A DNA stretch of 20,364 bases from an uncultured Acidimicrobiaceae bacterium. Lineage in GTDB: Bacteria; Actinomycetota; Acidimicrobiia; Acidimicrobiales; MedAcidi-G1. The stretch lies in NCBI GenBank assembly GCA_913054115.1, contig CAJXIS010000002.1:1-20364 (forward strand), in the 5' to 3' direction. Below the pieces are notes generated by a model. It did not search any database, had not been told where the DNA came from, and saw only the letters and a program-made list of their open reading frames with translations. A program made the translations under genes and the position numbers. Positions 6,544-13,689 of this stretch are shown here, piece by piece (the first letter of the stretch is position 1; every line of letters starts with the position of its first letter).

Positions 6544-6639
6544 GGAGGTGTCTGAGTACCTGGTGGGCTCCCCCGCCTTCAAAGCGGGTGGGACGGGCGA
6601 TCCCCGTCCGGCGGGTTCGATTCCCGTCCACCTCCGCCA
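6544..6639 (+). tRNA. selC: selenocysteine tRNA, anticodon TCA
   Basis: A 96-nt tRNA gene including the encoded GCCA end. The anticodon TCA (6579-6581) sits in the loop cttcaaa, closed by a 5-bp stem (6572-6576 with 6584-6588). The long variable arm is a 7-bp stem (6591-6597 with 6603-6609), typical of tRNA-Sec. The T loop is ttcgatt. The D arm is long (GAG at 6554-6556 with CTC at 6568-6570, then T-G), and the overall size matches E. coli selC. The acceptor stem shows 7 clean pairs (6544-6550 with 6629-6635); the expected eighth pair is T6551 against C6628, whereas G6610 can pair with C6628. It is charged with serine, then converted by SelA. Identity is firm because selA and selB lie 12 kb downstream. 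Confidence 0.96.
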
Positions 6640-6642
6640 ATC

Positions 6643-6680
6643 CGGTCCCGGCGGGGGACCGACGCGCCGCTGTGGCGCGC
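6643..6680. terminator. two adjacent hairpins between selC and the sigma-factor gene
   Basis: A perfect 7-bp hairpin (6643-6649 with 6655-6661, 5-nt loop) is followed by a perfect 6-bp hairpin (6663-6668 with 6674-6679, 5-nt loop). They lie between two convergent genes and could terminate either. No T run follows, which is common in GC-rich actinobacterial terminators. Confidence 0.5.
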
Positions 6681-6686
6681 TGGGGT

Positions 6687-7625
6687 TCAGACGGCCAGCA
6701 GGTCGCGGGCGCCGGTGTCGGTGCTCGGGTGCCGCAGCTTCGACATGGCCCTGGCCTCGATCTGGCGGATGCGTTCCCGGGTCAGGTTGAAGTGTTCGCC
6801 GACCTCTTCGAGCGTGCGTGGCTCGCCGCGGTCGAGCCCGAACCGGAGTTTGAGGATCTCGCGTTCGCGTTCGTCGAGCGGGGCGAGCAGGCGGCTGATC
6901 TCCTCGGGGAGCAACGACGTGGCGGCCTTCTCGAACGGCGACTCGGCTCCGGGATCCGGGACGACATCTCCCAGTTCGGCGTCGCCGTCCTCGCGGAGCG
7001 GCTCGCTGAGCGACAGCGGCTCGGCGGCGAAGCGCAGGGCCTCGGTGACCTTGTCCTCGGGCATCTCGACCTCGGCGGCCAACTCGGAAAGGGTGGCCGG
7101 CCGGCCGTACTTGTGCTCGAGGCGGGAGCGGGCCTTCTGGAGGCGGGCAAGCGTGTCGCCGGCGTGCACCGGGAGCCGGATGGTGCGACCGGTGTTGGCG
7201 ATGCCACGCGTGATCGCCTGACGGATCCACCAGGTGGCGTAGGTCGAGAACTTGAAGCCCTTGCGCCAGTCGAACTTCTCGACGGCGTGCATCAGGCCGA
7301 GGTTGCCCTCCTGGATGAGGTCGAGCAGCGGGAGGCCGGACGCCTGGTACTTCTTGGCGATCGAGACGACGAGCCGGAGGTTCGACTGGACGAAGGTTCG
7401 TTCGGCCTCGTCGCCGTGCCGGATCGCACGACGGAGTTCGCGCCGCTTGGCGGGGGTCACCTTGTCGCCTGCCTGGTCCATCTCGGCCCTGGCCTCGACG
7501 CCGCCCTCGATCTGCTGGGCGAGTCGGACCTCACCCTCCTTGGTCAGGAGGGGGTACTGGCCGATGTCGGTGAGATATAGCCGGACGAGGTCTTCCTCGT
7601 CCCGTTCGACCCGATCCTTCGCCAA
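6687..7625 (-). CDS. RNA polymerase sigma factor, sigma-70 group 1/2 (SigA/SigB-like)
   Basis: A 312-residue sigma-70 protein without region 1.1, of the size of mycobacterial SigB. Region 1.2 is DLVRLYLTDIGQYPLL, region 2 includes LLDLIQEGNLGLMHAVEKF and GFKFSTYATWWIRQAITRGI, region 3 starts at GRTIRLPVH, region 4 contains LRFGLDRGEPRTLEEVGEHF and the -35 reading helix LTRERIRQIEARAMSKLRHP. All core- and promoter-binding segments look intact. The TTG start at 7625 has GGAGGAG 8 nt upstream; no ATG or GTG exists in frame before the upstream stop. Whether it is the main or an alternative sigma factor cannot be decided from this window. A repeat-flanked promoter lies about 140 bp upstream. Confidence 0.93.
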   Translation of the reverse strand: MAKDRVERDEEDLVRLYLTDIGQYPLLTKEGEVRLAQQIEGGVEARAEMDQAGDKVTPAKRRELRRAIRHGDEAERTFVQSNLRLVVSIAKKYQASGLPLLDLIQEGNLGLMHAVEKFDWRKGFKFSTYATWWIRQAITRGIANTGRTIRLPVHAGDTLARLQKARSRLEHKYGRPATLSELAAEVEMPEDKVTEALRFAAEPLSLSEPLREDGDAELGDVVPDPGAESPFEKAATSLLPEEISRLLAPLDEREREILKLRFGLDRGEPRTLEEVGEHFNLTRERIRQIEARAMSKLRHPSTDTGARDLLAV

Positions 7626-7762
7626 TCTCGGCTCTCCTCCGTTGTCGGAAGGCTCCTCTGCGGTGCCCTCCGTTGCCTCCCCGGGGCGCTCGCCGGGCCT
7701 GCCGGCATCCTCTCGGACACCTTGCAGACGACACTCGGCGTCGCCCTCACCGTTCGTCGGTC

Positions 7763-7790
7763 ACGTTATCGAAGAGCCTGCCGACCACAA
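7763..7790 (-). promoter_or_regulatory. candidate promoter of the sigma-factor gene
   Basis: On the minus strand TTGTGG (7785-7790) and TAACGT (7763-7768) are 16 bp apart. TAACGT is identical to the -10 proposed for the Tad operon. It would give a leader of about 130 nt. Confidence 0.5.
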
Positions 7791-7795
7791 CTCGC

Positions 7796-7814
7796 GAACG
7801 TGACGTTCGTCACG
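7796..7814. promoter_or_regulatory. nested palindromes upstream of the sigma-factor promoter
   Basis: GAACGT-g-ACGTTC (7796-7808) overlaps CGTGAC-gttc-GTCACG (7799-7814). They lie 6-24 bp upstream of the candidate -35. The 8-mer CGTTCGTC in this element (7804-7811) recurs at 7751-7758, just past the -10. This suggests a two-site operator; alternatively the second palindrome is a terminator hairpin for the preceding gene. Confidence 0.35.
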
Positions 7815-7831
7815 AAACTACGAGAATCCGT

Positions 7832-8359
7832 TCAGCCGGCCGTTTCTCCCATGATCGGTCGAGCGGCTGCGAGCGCTCCCTGCAACCCCGGGGCCTGTCC
7901 ATCGAGCGGGCTCCCACCTGCCGGTCGGTCCTCGAGGTCGGCTCGGACGAGTCGGATGATCCGTCGGGCGGGAGCGTCGCCGACGGTTCCAAGCCTCCCG
8001 GCGAGCAGGGCCAGGTCTGCGTCGAGGACATCCGCGACCGCTGCGGCAGCGGCGAGCCGGCCGCCGGGGGGCACCGCCGCGAGCGCTTCGACGAGCATCG
8101 CCACCCCCGGGTCCACGGGGCCGTCGAGGACCTCGTCGGCCAGCAGCAGCGAGTCGGGCACGAGCCCCTGCCACCAGGCCACGTGTTCCCCGAGTCGGCG
8201 GCTGAGCGATGCCAACTCCCTGGCCGAGGACGGATCGGCGCCGTCGTTGGACCACGCACCGAAGCGTTCGAACAGGGCGGCGCAGAACCAGGCGAGTCCG
8301 CTCCAGGTACGTGCTCCCTCGGCGGCGGTCACCGGGGTCGGGTCAGGGTCGACGGACAT
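7832..8359 (-). CDS. uncharacterised protein downstream of nadE
   Basis: A 175-residue protein I do not recognise. It is rich in Ala, Leu, Asp and Arg and reads as mostly alpha-helical, with no signal peptide or membrane segment. Its most distinctive stretch is LSRRLGEHVAWWQGLVPDSL near residue 57, with adjacent His, Trp and Glu. A ferritin-like or PaaC-like four-helix bundle is conceivable but I cannot support it. The ATG at 8359 (or the GTG at 8362 directly before it) lies 2-5 bp after the nadE stop, so the gene is almost certainly cotranscribed with nadE. Codon use matches the neighbours. The 206-bp gap downstream holds the sigma-factor promoter. Confidence 0.75.
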   Translation of the reverse strand: MSVDPDPTPVTAAEGARTWSGLAWFCAALFERFGAWSNDGADPSSARELASLSRRLGEHVAWWQGLVPDSLLLADEVLDGPVDPGVAMLVEALAAVPPGGRLAAAAAVADVLDADLALLAGRLGTVGDAPARRIIRLVRADLEDRPAGGSPLDGQAPGLQGALAAARPIMGETAG

Positions 8360-8364
8360 CACGG

Positions 8365-10056
8365 TCAGCCCCGGTAGCGGTTGACGACCGGGAGTCGACG
8401 GTCCCGACCGAAGCCCTTGCGGGTGACCCGGGCGCCGTGCGGCGTCTGGCGGCGCTTGTACTCGGCGCCGTCGACGAGGCGCACGACCCGGTCGACGAGA
8501 TCGGCGGCGAACCCGGAGGCCACGAGCTCGGCCCGGGTGCGATCGCCCTCGATGTACGCCTCGAGTAGCGGATCGAGCACGTCGTAGGGCGGCAGGCTCT
8601 GGTCGTCACGCTGGTCGGGCCGCAACTCGGCCGACGGAGGCTTGGCGAGAATCGTGTCGGGGATCAACGGTCCCCCGCCACCGTGCACCGACTGGACATT
8701 GCGCCAGCGGCACAGATCGTACACCGTCGTCTTGTAGACGTCCTTGATCGAGGCGTAGCCCCCTGCGGTGTCGCCGTAGAGCGTCGAGTAGCCGACGGCC
8801 GACTCGCTCTTGTTGCCGGTGGTCAGGACCAGCCAGCCGTGGGCATTGGAGAGCGCCATGAGCAGCACTCCCCGAATACGGGCCTGCAGGTTCTCGTCGA
8901 CGAGTCCGTCGCCCCGATCGCCGACCGCCGATTCGAGCAGGCCGCGCAGCGCCACGTGGGCATCCTCGATGGGAATGGTCATGCCGTCGAGGCCCTGCTC
9001 GGCGATGAGGGACTCGGCGTCGGTGACCGAGTGGTCGCTCGAGTAGCGGGACGGCATGAGCACGGCATGGACGTGCTCGGGACCGAGGGAGTCGGCGGCG
9101 ATGGTGGCGACGAGTGCGGAGTCGATGCCTCCCGACAGGCCGAGGCAGATGTCGGTGAAGCCGCTCTTGAGGACGTAGTCGCGGGTGGCGGTGACGAGTG
9201 CGCCGTAGATCTCGGCCATCGGCTCGAGGGGCGGGACGGGTCGCGGCACGACACGGTCACCACGATCGACGGCCTCCGACACCTCGACGACGGGGAGGCC
9301 GCCCTCGGCGTGCGGCACTTCCGGAACATCGACGTCGACGATCACGATCGCCTCGTCGAAACGGGGTGCCCTGGCCACGATGGTGCCCGAGGGGTCGGCC
9401 ACCATCGAACCGCCGTCGAAGACGAGTTCGTCCTGGCCGCCGACCAGGTTGACGTAGACGAGGGGCCGACCCGATGAGGTGGCGGTGGCCACGATGGTGG
9501 CTTCGCGTTCGGCCAACTTGCCCTGGTGGTAGGGCGAGCCGTTGACCGTGACCAGCAGCTCGGCGCCACCGGCGACCAGGCGGTCCACCGGCCCGTCGGC
9601 TACCCAGAGGTCCTCGCAGACGGTCAGGCCGACCCTGACCCCGCCGATCCGGTACAGCTCCTGCGGGGTGGTGCCGGCCCGGAAGTGCCTGGCTTCGTCG
9701 AACACGCTGTAGTTGGGGAGTTCACGCTTGTGGTACACGCCGACCACGGCGCCACCGCGACACACGGCGACGGCATTGTGGACGCTGCCCTCCGGCCCGG
9801 GGTCGGCGAATCCGAGGACCAGTGCGCAGTCGCCACTCTCCGCTGCCAGCGTCTCCATGGCGGCCCGGCTGTCGGCCACGAAGCGCGGCTTGAGGACGAG
9901 GTCCTCGAGCGGGTAGCCGGTGAGCACCATCTCCGGGAAGACGGCCACGTCGCAGTCGACGACCTCGCCCAGGGCGGAGCGGACACGCGCCACGTTGCCT
10001 TCGAGGTCTCCGACGACGCTGTTCACCTGGATCATGGCGACCCGCAGGCGGTTCAT
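8365..10056 (-). CDS. nadE: glutamine-dependent NAD+ synthetase
   Basis: A 563-residue two-domain enzyme that converts nicotinate adenine dinucleotide to NAD+ using glutamine as the ammonia source. The N-terminal nitrilase-fold glutaminase carries the full catalytic triad: Glu42 in FPEMVLTGYP, Lys110 in VYHKRELPNY and Cys147 in LTVCEDLW. The C-terminal synthetase domain has the ATP-pyrophosphatase P-loop LGLSGGIDSA (306-315) and the conserved GNKSESAVGYSTLYGDTAGG block. Length is within the usual range for the shorter bacterial glutamine-dependent class. The ATG at 10056 is preceded by TACGCT ending 6 nt upstream, so the mRNA is probably leaderless. The unknown gene downstream follows almost without gap. 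Confidence 0.97.
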   Translation of the reverse strand: MNRLRVAMIQVNSVVGDLEGNVARVRSALGEVVDCDVAVFPEMVLTGYPLEDLVLKPRFVADSRAAMETLAAESGDCALVLGFADPGPEGSVHNAVAVCRGGAVVGVYHKRELPNYSVFDEARHFRAGTTPQELYRIGGVRVGLTVCEDLWVADGPVDRLVAGGAELLVTVNGSPYHQGKLAEREATIVATATSSGRPLVYVNLVGGQDELVFDGGSMVADPSGTIVARAPRFDEAIVIVDVDVPEVPHAEGGLPVVEVSEAVDRGDRVVPRPVPPLEPMAEIYGALVTATRDYVLKSGFTDICLGLSGGIDSALVATIAADSLGPEHVHAVLMPSRYSSDHSVTDAESLIAEQGLDGMTIPIEDAHVALRGLLESAVGDRGDGLVDENLQARIRGVLLMALSNAHGWLVLTTGNKSESAVGYSTLYGDTAGGYASIKDVYKTTVYDLCRWRNVQSVHGGGGPLIPDTILAKPPSAELRPDQRDDQSLPPYDVLDPLLEAYIEGDRTRAELVASGFAADLVDRVVRLVDGAEYKRRQTPHGARVTRKGFGRDRRLPVVNRYRG

Positions 10057-10062
10057 GGTTGG

Positions 10063-10068
10063 AGCGTA
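10063..10068 (-). promoter_or_regulatory. -10 element TACGCT for a leaderless nadE mRNA
   Basis: TACGCT on the minus strand ends 6 nt before the nadE ATG; no ribosome binding site is present in between. Confidence 0.5.
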
Positions 10069-10104
10069 CCGATGGGGTCCCCGGGCAGCCGTGCCCAGAA
10101 CGCG

Positions 10105-10136
10105 GAACGGCCCCGGAGCGGACTCCGGGGCCGTTC
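10105..10136 (-). terminator. terminator hairpin after glnII
   Basis: A perfect 14-bp stem (10105-10118 with 10123-10136) and a 4-nt loop, starting 16 bp past the glnII stop. There is no T run, but stem strength and position fit transcription termination of glnII ahead of the nadE promoter. Confidence 0.8.
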
Positions 10137-10152
10137 GACGCGAAGGTGGCGA

Positions 10153-11172
10153 CTACGACCCGGCCAGGGCCTCGCAACAGGTGTTGGTGATCAGCTGGGT
10201 GACCACGTACGGGTCCATGTTGGCGTTCGGGCGACGGTCCTCGATGTAGCCCTTGCCCTCCAGGTGGACCTGCCAGGGGATGCGCACCGAGGCGCCGCGG
10301 TCGGAGACGCCGTAGTTGTACGAGTCGAAGCGCTGGGTCTCGTGGTCGCCGGTGAGGCGCTCCTCGGAGCCGGTGCCGTAGCCGGCGAGGTGCTCTTCGA
10401 TCTTGCCCTCGGCGCCCAGCGACTCGCAGGCCGTGATGATGGCGTCGTACCCCTCGCGCATCGCGCTGGTCGAGAAGTTGGTGTGGGCGCCTGCGCCGTT
10501 CCAGTCGCCCTTGATGGGCTTGGCGCTGAGCGTGGCATCCACCTTGTAGTTCTCGGCGATGCGGTACAGGAGATAGCGGGCGACCCAGAGGTGGTCGCTG
10601 ACCGCCACCGGATCCTCGGGGCCGATCTGGAACTCCCACTGCCCGAGCATGACCTCGGCGTTGGTGCCCGAGATGTTCAGCTCGGCGTCCATGCACGCCT
10701 GGGTGTGGTCCTCGACGATGTCGCGACCGGCGATCTCGATGGCGCCGACGCCGCAGTAGTAGGGGCCCTGCGGGGCGGGGTAGCCCTCGATCGGCCAGCC
10801 CAGCGGACGGTTCTCCCTGAAGAACGTGTACTCCTGCTCGATCCCGAACCAGGGATCCTGGTCGGCGTACTTCGCGTAGGTCTCGACGCAGGCCACACGG
10901 GTGTTGGTCGGGTGGGGCGTCATGTTGCCGTCCGGGAGGCAGACATCGGTGAGCACCAGGACGTCGTCGCCTCCACGGATCGGGTCCGGGCAGCTGAACA
11001 CGGGTCGCAGCACGCAGTCGGAGTTGTCACCCGGGGCCTGGTTGGTGCTCGAGCCGTCGAATCCCCAGATCGGGAACTCGGTCGTGCCGGCGTCGATGAT
11101 CTTCGTCTTCGAGCGGACGTACGGCAGTGGCTTCGTGCCGTCGATCCAGATGTATTCGGCCCTGATCGCCAT
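10153..11172 (-). CDS. glnII: glutamine synthetase type II (eukaryotic-type)
   Basis: A 339-residue enzyme of the short GSII class, known from eukaryotes, Rhizobium, Frankia and Streptomyces, that makes glutamine from glutamate, ammonia and ATP. Class-specific signatures include IWGFDGSSTNQAPGDNSD near residue 35, FGIEQEYTF with the metal-binding Glu, GAGAHTNFSTSAMR and DRRPNANMDPYVVT near the end. The ATG at 11172 has GGAGA about 9 nt upstream. It is divergent from glnA2, and the shared 195-bp region carries a GlnR-type operator. A strong hairpin terminates the gene. The long frame that stays open upstream of the ATG is antisense to glnA2 and not part of the protein. Confidence 0.96.
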   Translation of the reverse strand: MAIRAEYIWIDGTKPLPYVRSKTKIIDAGTTEFPIWGFDGSSTNQAPGDNSDCVLRPVFSCPDPIRGGDDVLVLTDVCLPDGNMTPHPTNTRVACVETYAKYADQDPWFGIEQEYTFFRENRPLGWPIEGYPAPQGPYYCGVGAIEIAGRDIVEDHTQACMDAELNISGTNAEVMLGQWEFQIGPEDPVAVSDHLWVARYLLYRIAENYKVDATLSAKPIKGDWNGAGAHTNFSTSAMREGYDAIITACESLGAEGKIEEHLAGYGTGSEERLTGDHETQRFDSYNYGVSDRGASVRIPWQVHLEGKGYIEDRRPNANMDPYVVTQLITNTCCEALAGS

Positions 11173-11279
11173 TGGTGTCAGTCTCCAGGTCGGGGTGGAC
11201 GACGGACGGTCCGGCCGTCCGCTCCGATGTTGTCGGGCCCGGAAGGTCTCCGGGTCGGATACACGATGCCACAACGGCA

Positions 11280-11318
11280 GTTTCCCTGCTGTTGCCCTTG
11301 TGTGAACGGACTGTGAAC
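11280..11318 (-). promoter_or_regulatory. GlnR-type operator (four AC half-sites at 11-bp steps) between glnII and glnA2
   Basis: On the minus strand the region reads TTCAC-n6-TTCAC-n6-GCAAC-n6-GAAAC, so four AC pairs lie exactly 11 bp apart, matching the a1-b1-a2-b2 layout of actinobacterial GlnR boxes. The first two units (GTTCAC twice, 11-bp period) also resemble a PhoP PHO box. The element is about 110 bp from the glnII ATG and about 50 bp from the glnA2 start. Confidence 0.65.
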
Positions 11319-11355
11319 GCATGGAAGCCCCTTGGCGCGCGGGGCATCGATGCCG

Positions 11356-11361
11356 CATGAT
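11356..11361 (+). promoter_or_regulatory. candidate -10 element CATGAT for leaderless glnA2
   Basis: CATGAT ends 6 nt before the GTG at 11368, the same spacing as the TAnnnT elements of other genes in the window. Confidence 0.35.
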
Positions 11362-11367
11362 GGTGCC

Positions 11368-12711
11368 GTGGAGAATGACGCCGACCGTAAACGTGACTAT
11401 GTCCTGCGCACCGTCGAGGAGCGCGGGGTCCGCCTGATCCGACTCTGGTTCACCGATGTACTCGGCCGCCACAAGTCGGTGGCGATCTCGCCGGCCGAGC
11501 TCGAGAAGGTGTTCGAGGAGGGCCTGCAGTTCGACGGCTCGGCGATCGACGGCTTCAGCCGGGTCCAGGAGAGCGACGTGCTGGCCATACCCGATCCCGG
11601 CACCTTCGAGCTGCTCCCCTGGGCCGCCGAGGACGAGCCCTCGGGCATCATGTTCTGCGACATCACCCAACTCGACGGCACGCCGTTCGCCGGCGATCCC
11701 CGCCAGGTCCTGCGCCGCAACATCGGCCGCGCCAGGGAGGCGGGGTTCGAGATGTACTGCGCCCCCGAGGTCGAGTTCTTCTACTTCGCCGACGCCAACG
11801 GCGGCGTGCCCCAGCCGCTCGACGGCGCCTCGTACTTCGACCTCACCACCGCCGATGTCTCGTCGGACCTGCGCAAGCGCACCCTGCACATGCTCGAGGC
11901 CCTGTCCATCCCGGTGGAGTACTCGTTCCACGAGGACGGTCCCAGCCAGCACGAGATCGACCTCCAGTACACCGATGCGCTGTCGATGGCCGATGCCGTG
12001 ATGACGCTGCGCCTGACCGTGAAGAAGATCGCCATGGAGCAGGGCATCCACGCCACGTTCATGCCGAAGCCACTCAACGGCGTCCAGGGCTCGGGCATGC
12101 ACACGCACCTGTCGCTGTTCCGTGACGGTGCCAACGCCTTCCACGATCCCGACAGCGAGGACGGCCTCTCGGTGGAGGGCCACGGTTTCATCGCCGGGTT
12201 GCTCCACCACGCCCGGGAGATCACTGCGATCACCAACCAGCTGGTCAACTCGTACAAGAGAATCAACGAGGGTTACGAGGCCCCGCGCTTCATCTCCTGG
12301 GCCCGCAACAACCGCTCGGCGCTGGTGCGGGTGCCGATCATCAAGCCGGGCAAGACGCAGTCCACCCGCATCGAGTACCGGGTGCTCGACCCGGCCTGCA
12401 ATCCGTACCTGGCCTTCTCCGTGATCCTGGCGGCCGGCCTGCGGGGGATCGAGGAGGGCTACGAGCTGCCTGCCGAGGCCGTGCACAACCTCCACGAGCT
12501 CGGACCCGACGACCTGGCGGAACTCGGCGTACGACCGCTGCCCTCGAACCTTGCCGAGGCACTCGACGAGATGGAGGGCTCTGCACTCGTCCGGGACACG
12601 CTCGGCGACCACATCTTCGAGTGGTTCCTGCGCAACAAGCGGGTCGAGTGGGACGAATACCAGCGGCAGGTCACGCCGTTCGAGCTGGAGCGCTACCTGC
12701 CGTCCTGGTGA
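11368..12711 (+). CDS. glnA2: type I glutamine synthetase family protein, GlnA2-like
   Basis: A 447-residue GSI-fold protein closest in style to actinobacterial GlnA2. Signatures are VLRTVEERGVRLIRLWFTDV at the N-terminus, EEGLQFDGSAIDGF, APEVEFFYF (metal Glu), SGMHTHLSLF and NNRSALVRVP. The loop where adenylylated enzymes carry NLYxLP reads NLHELGPDD here, so the modifiable Tyr is absent. In Streptomyces, paralogues of this class act in polyamine or other gamma-glutamylation rather than bulk glutamine synthesis, so the substrate is uncertain. The GTG at 11368 is chosen from family length and the -10-like CATGAT 6 nt upstream; ATG 11350 or TTG 11332 would add 6 or 12 residues. glnR follows 13 bp downstream. 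Confidence 0.92.
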   Translation: MENDADRKRDYVLRTVEERGVRLIRLWFTDVLGRHKSVAISPAELEKVFEEGLQFDGSAIDGFSRVQESDVLAIPDPGTFELLPWAAEDEPSGIMFCDITQLDGTPFAGDPRQVLRRNIGRAREAGFEMYCAPEVEFFYFADANGGVPQPLDGASYFDLTTADVSSDLRKRTLHMLEALSIPVEYSFHEDGPSQHEIDLQYTDALSMADAVMTLRLTVKKIAMEQGIHATFMPKPLNGVQGSGMHTHLSLFRDGANAFHDPDSEDGLSVEGHGFIAGLLHHAREITAITNQLVNSYKRINEGYEAPRFISWARNNRSALVRVPIIKPGKTQSTRIEYRVLDPACNPYLAFSVILAAGLRGIEEGYELPAEAVHNLHELGPDDLAELGVRPLPSNLAEALDEMEGSALVRDTLGDHIFEWFLRNKRVEWDEYQRQVTPFELERYLPSW

Positions 12712-12724
12712 CGGCAGGCCCCCG

Positions 12725-13414
12725 ATGGATCCACTCCTCGTCTTCCCCGACCCGCCCCCGCCGGAACTGGCGCAGGCGCTCGACCTCGGCGGCTGGTCGT
12801 GGAAGTCCTGCGGGGACCCGGACGCCGCCATCGCCGAGGAACCCGACGAGGGGTGGGCCGGGGCCGTCGTCGTCGCCGATGTCGATCCCGAGGCCGCCTT
12901 TGCCCTCTGCCGCCGGCTCCGCAAGGGCGAGATGCCCCTCGAGCCGCTGCTGCTCCTGGTCGGCGCCAACCAGCTCGAGGACCTCGAACTGCGCGACGAC
13001 CTGTTCGACGACTTCTGCCTCGCGCCGGTCCGCCCGGTCGAGTTGACCGCCAGGTTGCGGCACCTGTTCTGGCGGACGGGTCGGGGTTCGCGTCCCGACC
13101 TGGTCGAGTACGGGCCGCTGGCGTTGAACGTCGAGACCTATCAGGCGGCCATCGACGGCCAGCCGCTCGACCTCACGTACATGGAGTACGAGCTGCTCAA
13201 GTTCCTCGCCTCGCACCCCGGCAAGGTGTTCACCCGCGAGACCCTGTTGAGTCGGGTGTGGGGCTACGACTACTACGGCGGTGCCCGGACGGTCGATGTG
13301 CACATCCGTCGCCTGCGGGCGAAGCTGGGCGAGGAGCACGCCGGCCTGATCCACACCGTCCGGTCGGTGGGCTACCGGTTCGGCCAGTCGCGCTGGGGCA
13401 TGCCGACCGGTTAG
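12725..13414 (+). CDS. glnR: GlnR-like OmpR-family regulator of nitrogen metabolism
   Basis: A 229-residue two-domain protein. The N-terminal receiver-like domain is degenerate: the usual acidic pocket near the start is missing, and only an Asp near residue 52 (VVVADVD) occupies the phospho-acceptor region, as in GlnR, which works without a partner kinase. The C-terminal winged helix (about 135-225) contains LDLTYMEYELLKFLASHPG, VFTRETLLSRVWGYDYYGG, RTVDVHIRRLRAKLG and VRSVGYRF, matching GlnR more closely than ordinary OmpR regulators. It starts 13 bp after glnA2 and has no histidine kinase neighbour. The operator-like element in the glnII/glnA2 intergenic region is its likely target. Confidence 0.82.
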   Translation: MDPLLVFPDPPPPELAQALDLGGWSWKSCGDPDAAIAEEPDEGWAGAVVVADVDPEAAFALCRRLRKGEMPLEPLLLLVGANQLEDLELRDDLFDDFCLAPVRPVELTARLRHLFWRTGRGSRPDLVEYGPLALNVETYQAAIDGQPLDLTYMEYELLKFLASHPGKVFTRETLLSRVWGYDYYGGARTVDVHIRRLRAKLGEEHAGLIHTVRSVGYRFGQSRWGMPTG

Positions 13415-13441
13415 GTCTCCGGGCAGCAGGCCGGGGAAACG

Positions 13442-13630
13442 TCAGTCGTCGGCGGGGCCTGCGTAGGGGTTGGCCTCGCTCACCTCGAGCAGTTCGGAGC
13501 CCTCGTGGCGTTCATCGGCGTCGCGCTTGAGCAGCCTGCCGAGGGCGAAGGCCCCCAGCGCGCCGCTCATGAGGATGCCGACGGGAATCACGACGACGAG
13601 CACCACGATCATGATCACTGCTCCGGCCAT
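13442..13630 (-). CDS. small single-span membrane protein, function unknown
   Basis: A 62-residue protein with one long hydrophobic stretch (IMIVVLVVVIPVGILMSGAL and beyond to ALG) followed by a charged cytosolic-type tail, LKRDADERHEGSELLEVSE. I do not recognise a named family. The ATG at 13630 is used, but an ATG six codons later (13612) has GGAG 8 nt upstream and may be the true start, giving 56 residues. It lies downstream of ridA with a 59-bp gap and may share its transcript. It converges with glnR. Confidence 0.65.
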   Translation of the reverse strand: MAGAVIMIVVLVVVIPVGILMSGALGAFALGRLLKRDADERHEGSELLEVSEANPYAGPADD

Positions 13631-13689
13631 GACGGCAGTCTGCCAGACCCTGGGCGGTGTCGGGGAAACGGCCCGTCGGTTGGCCCGGG

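Noticed and set aside
6640..6686. Possible attachment site or integrated element at the 3' end of the selC tRNA gene, a known island insertion site
   Set aside because: No integrase and no repeated tRNA 3' end are seen; the next gene is a housekeeping-type sigma factor.
10153..12969. A 938-codon frame suggesting a large fusion upstream of glutamine synthetase II
   Set aside because: The upstream part is antisense to glnA2 and glnR; the real glnII start has its own binding site at the standard family N-terminus.
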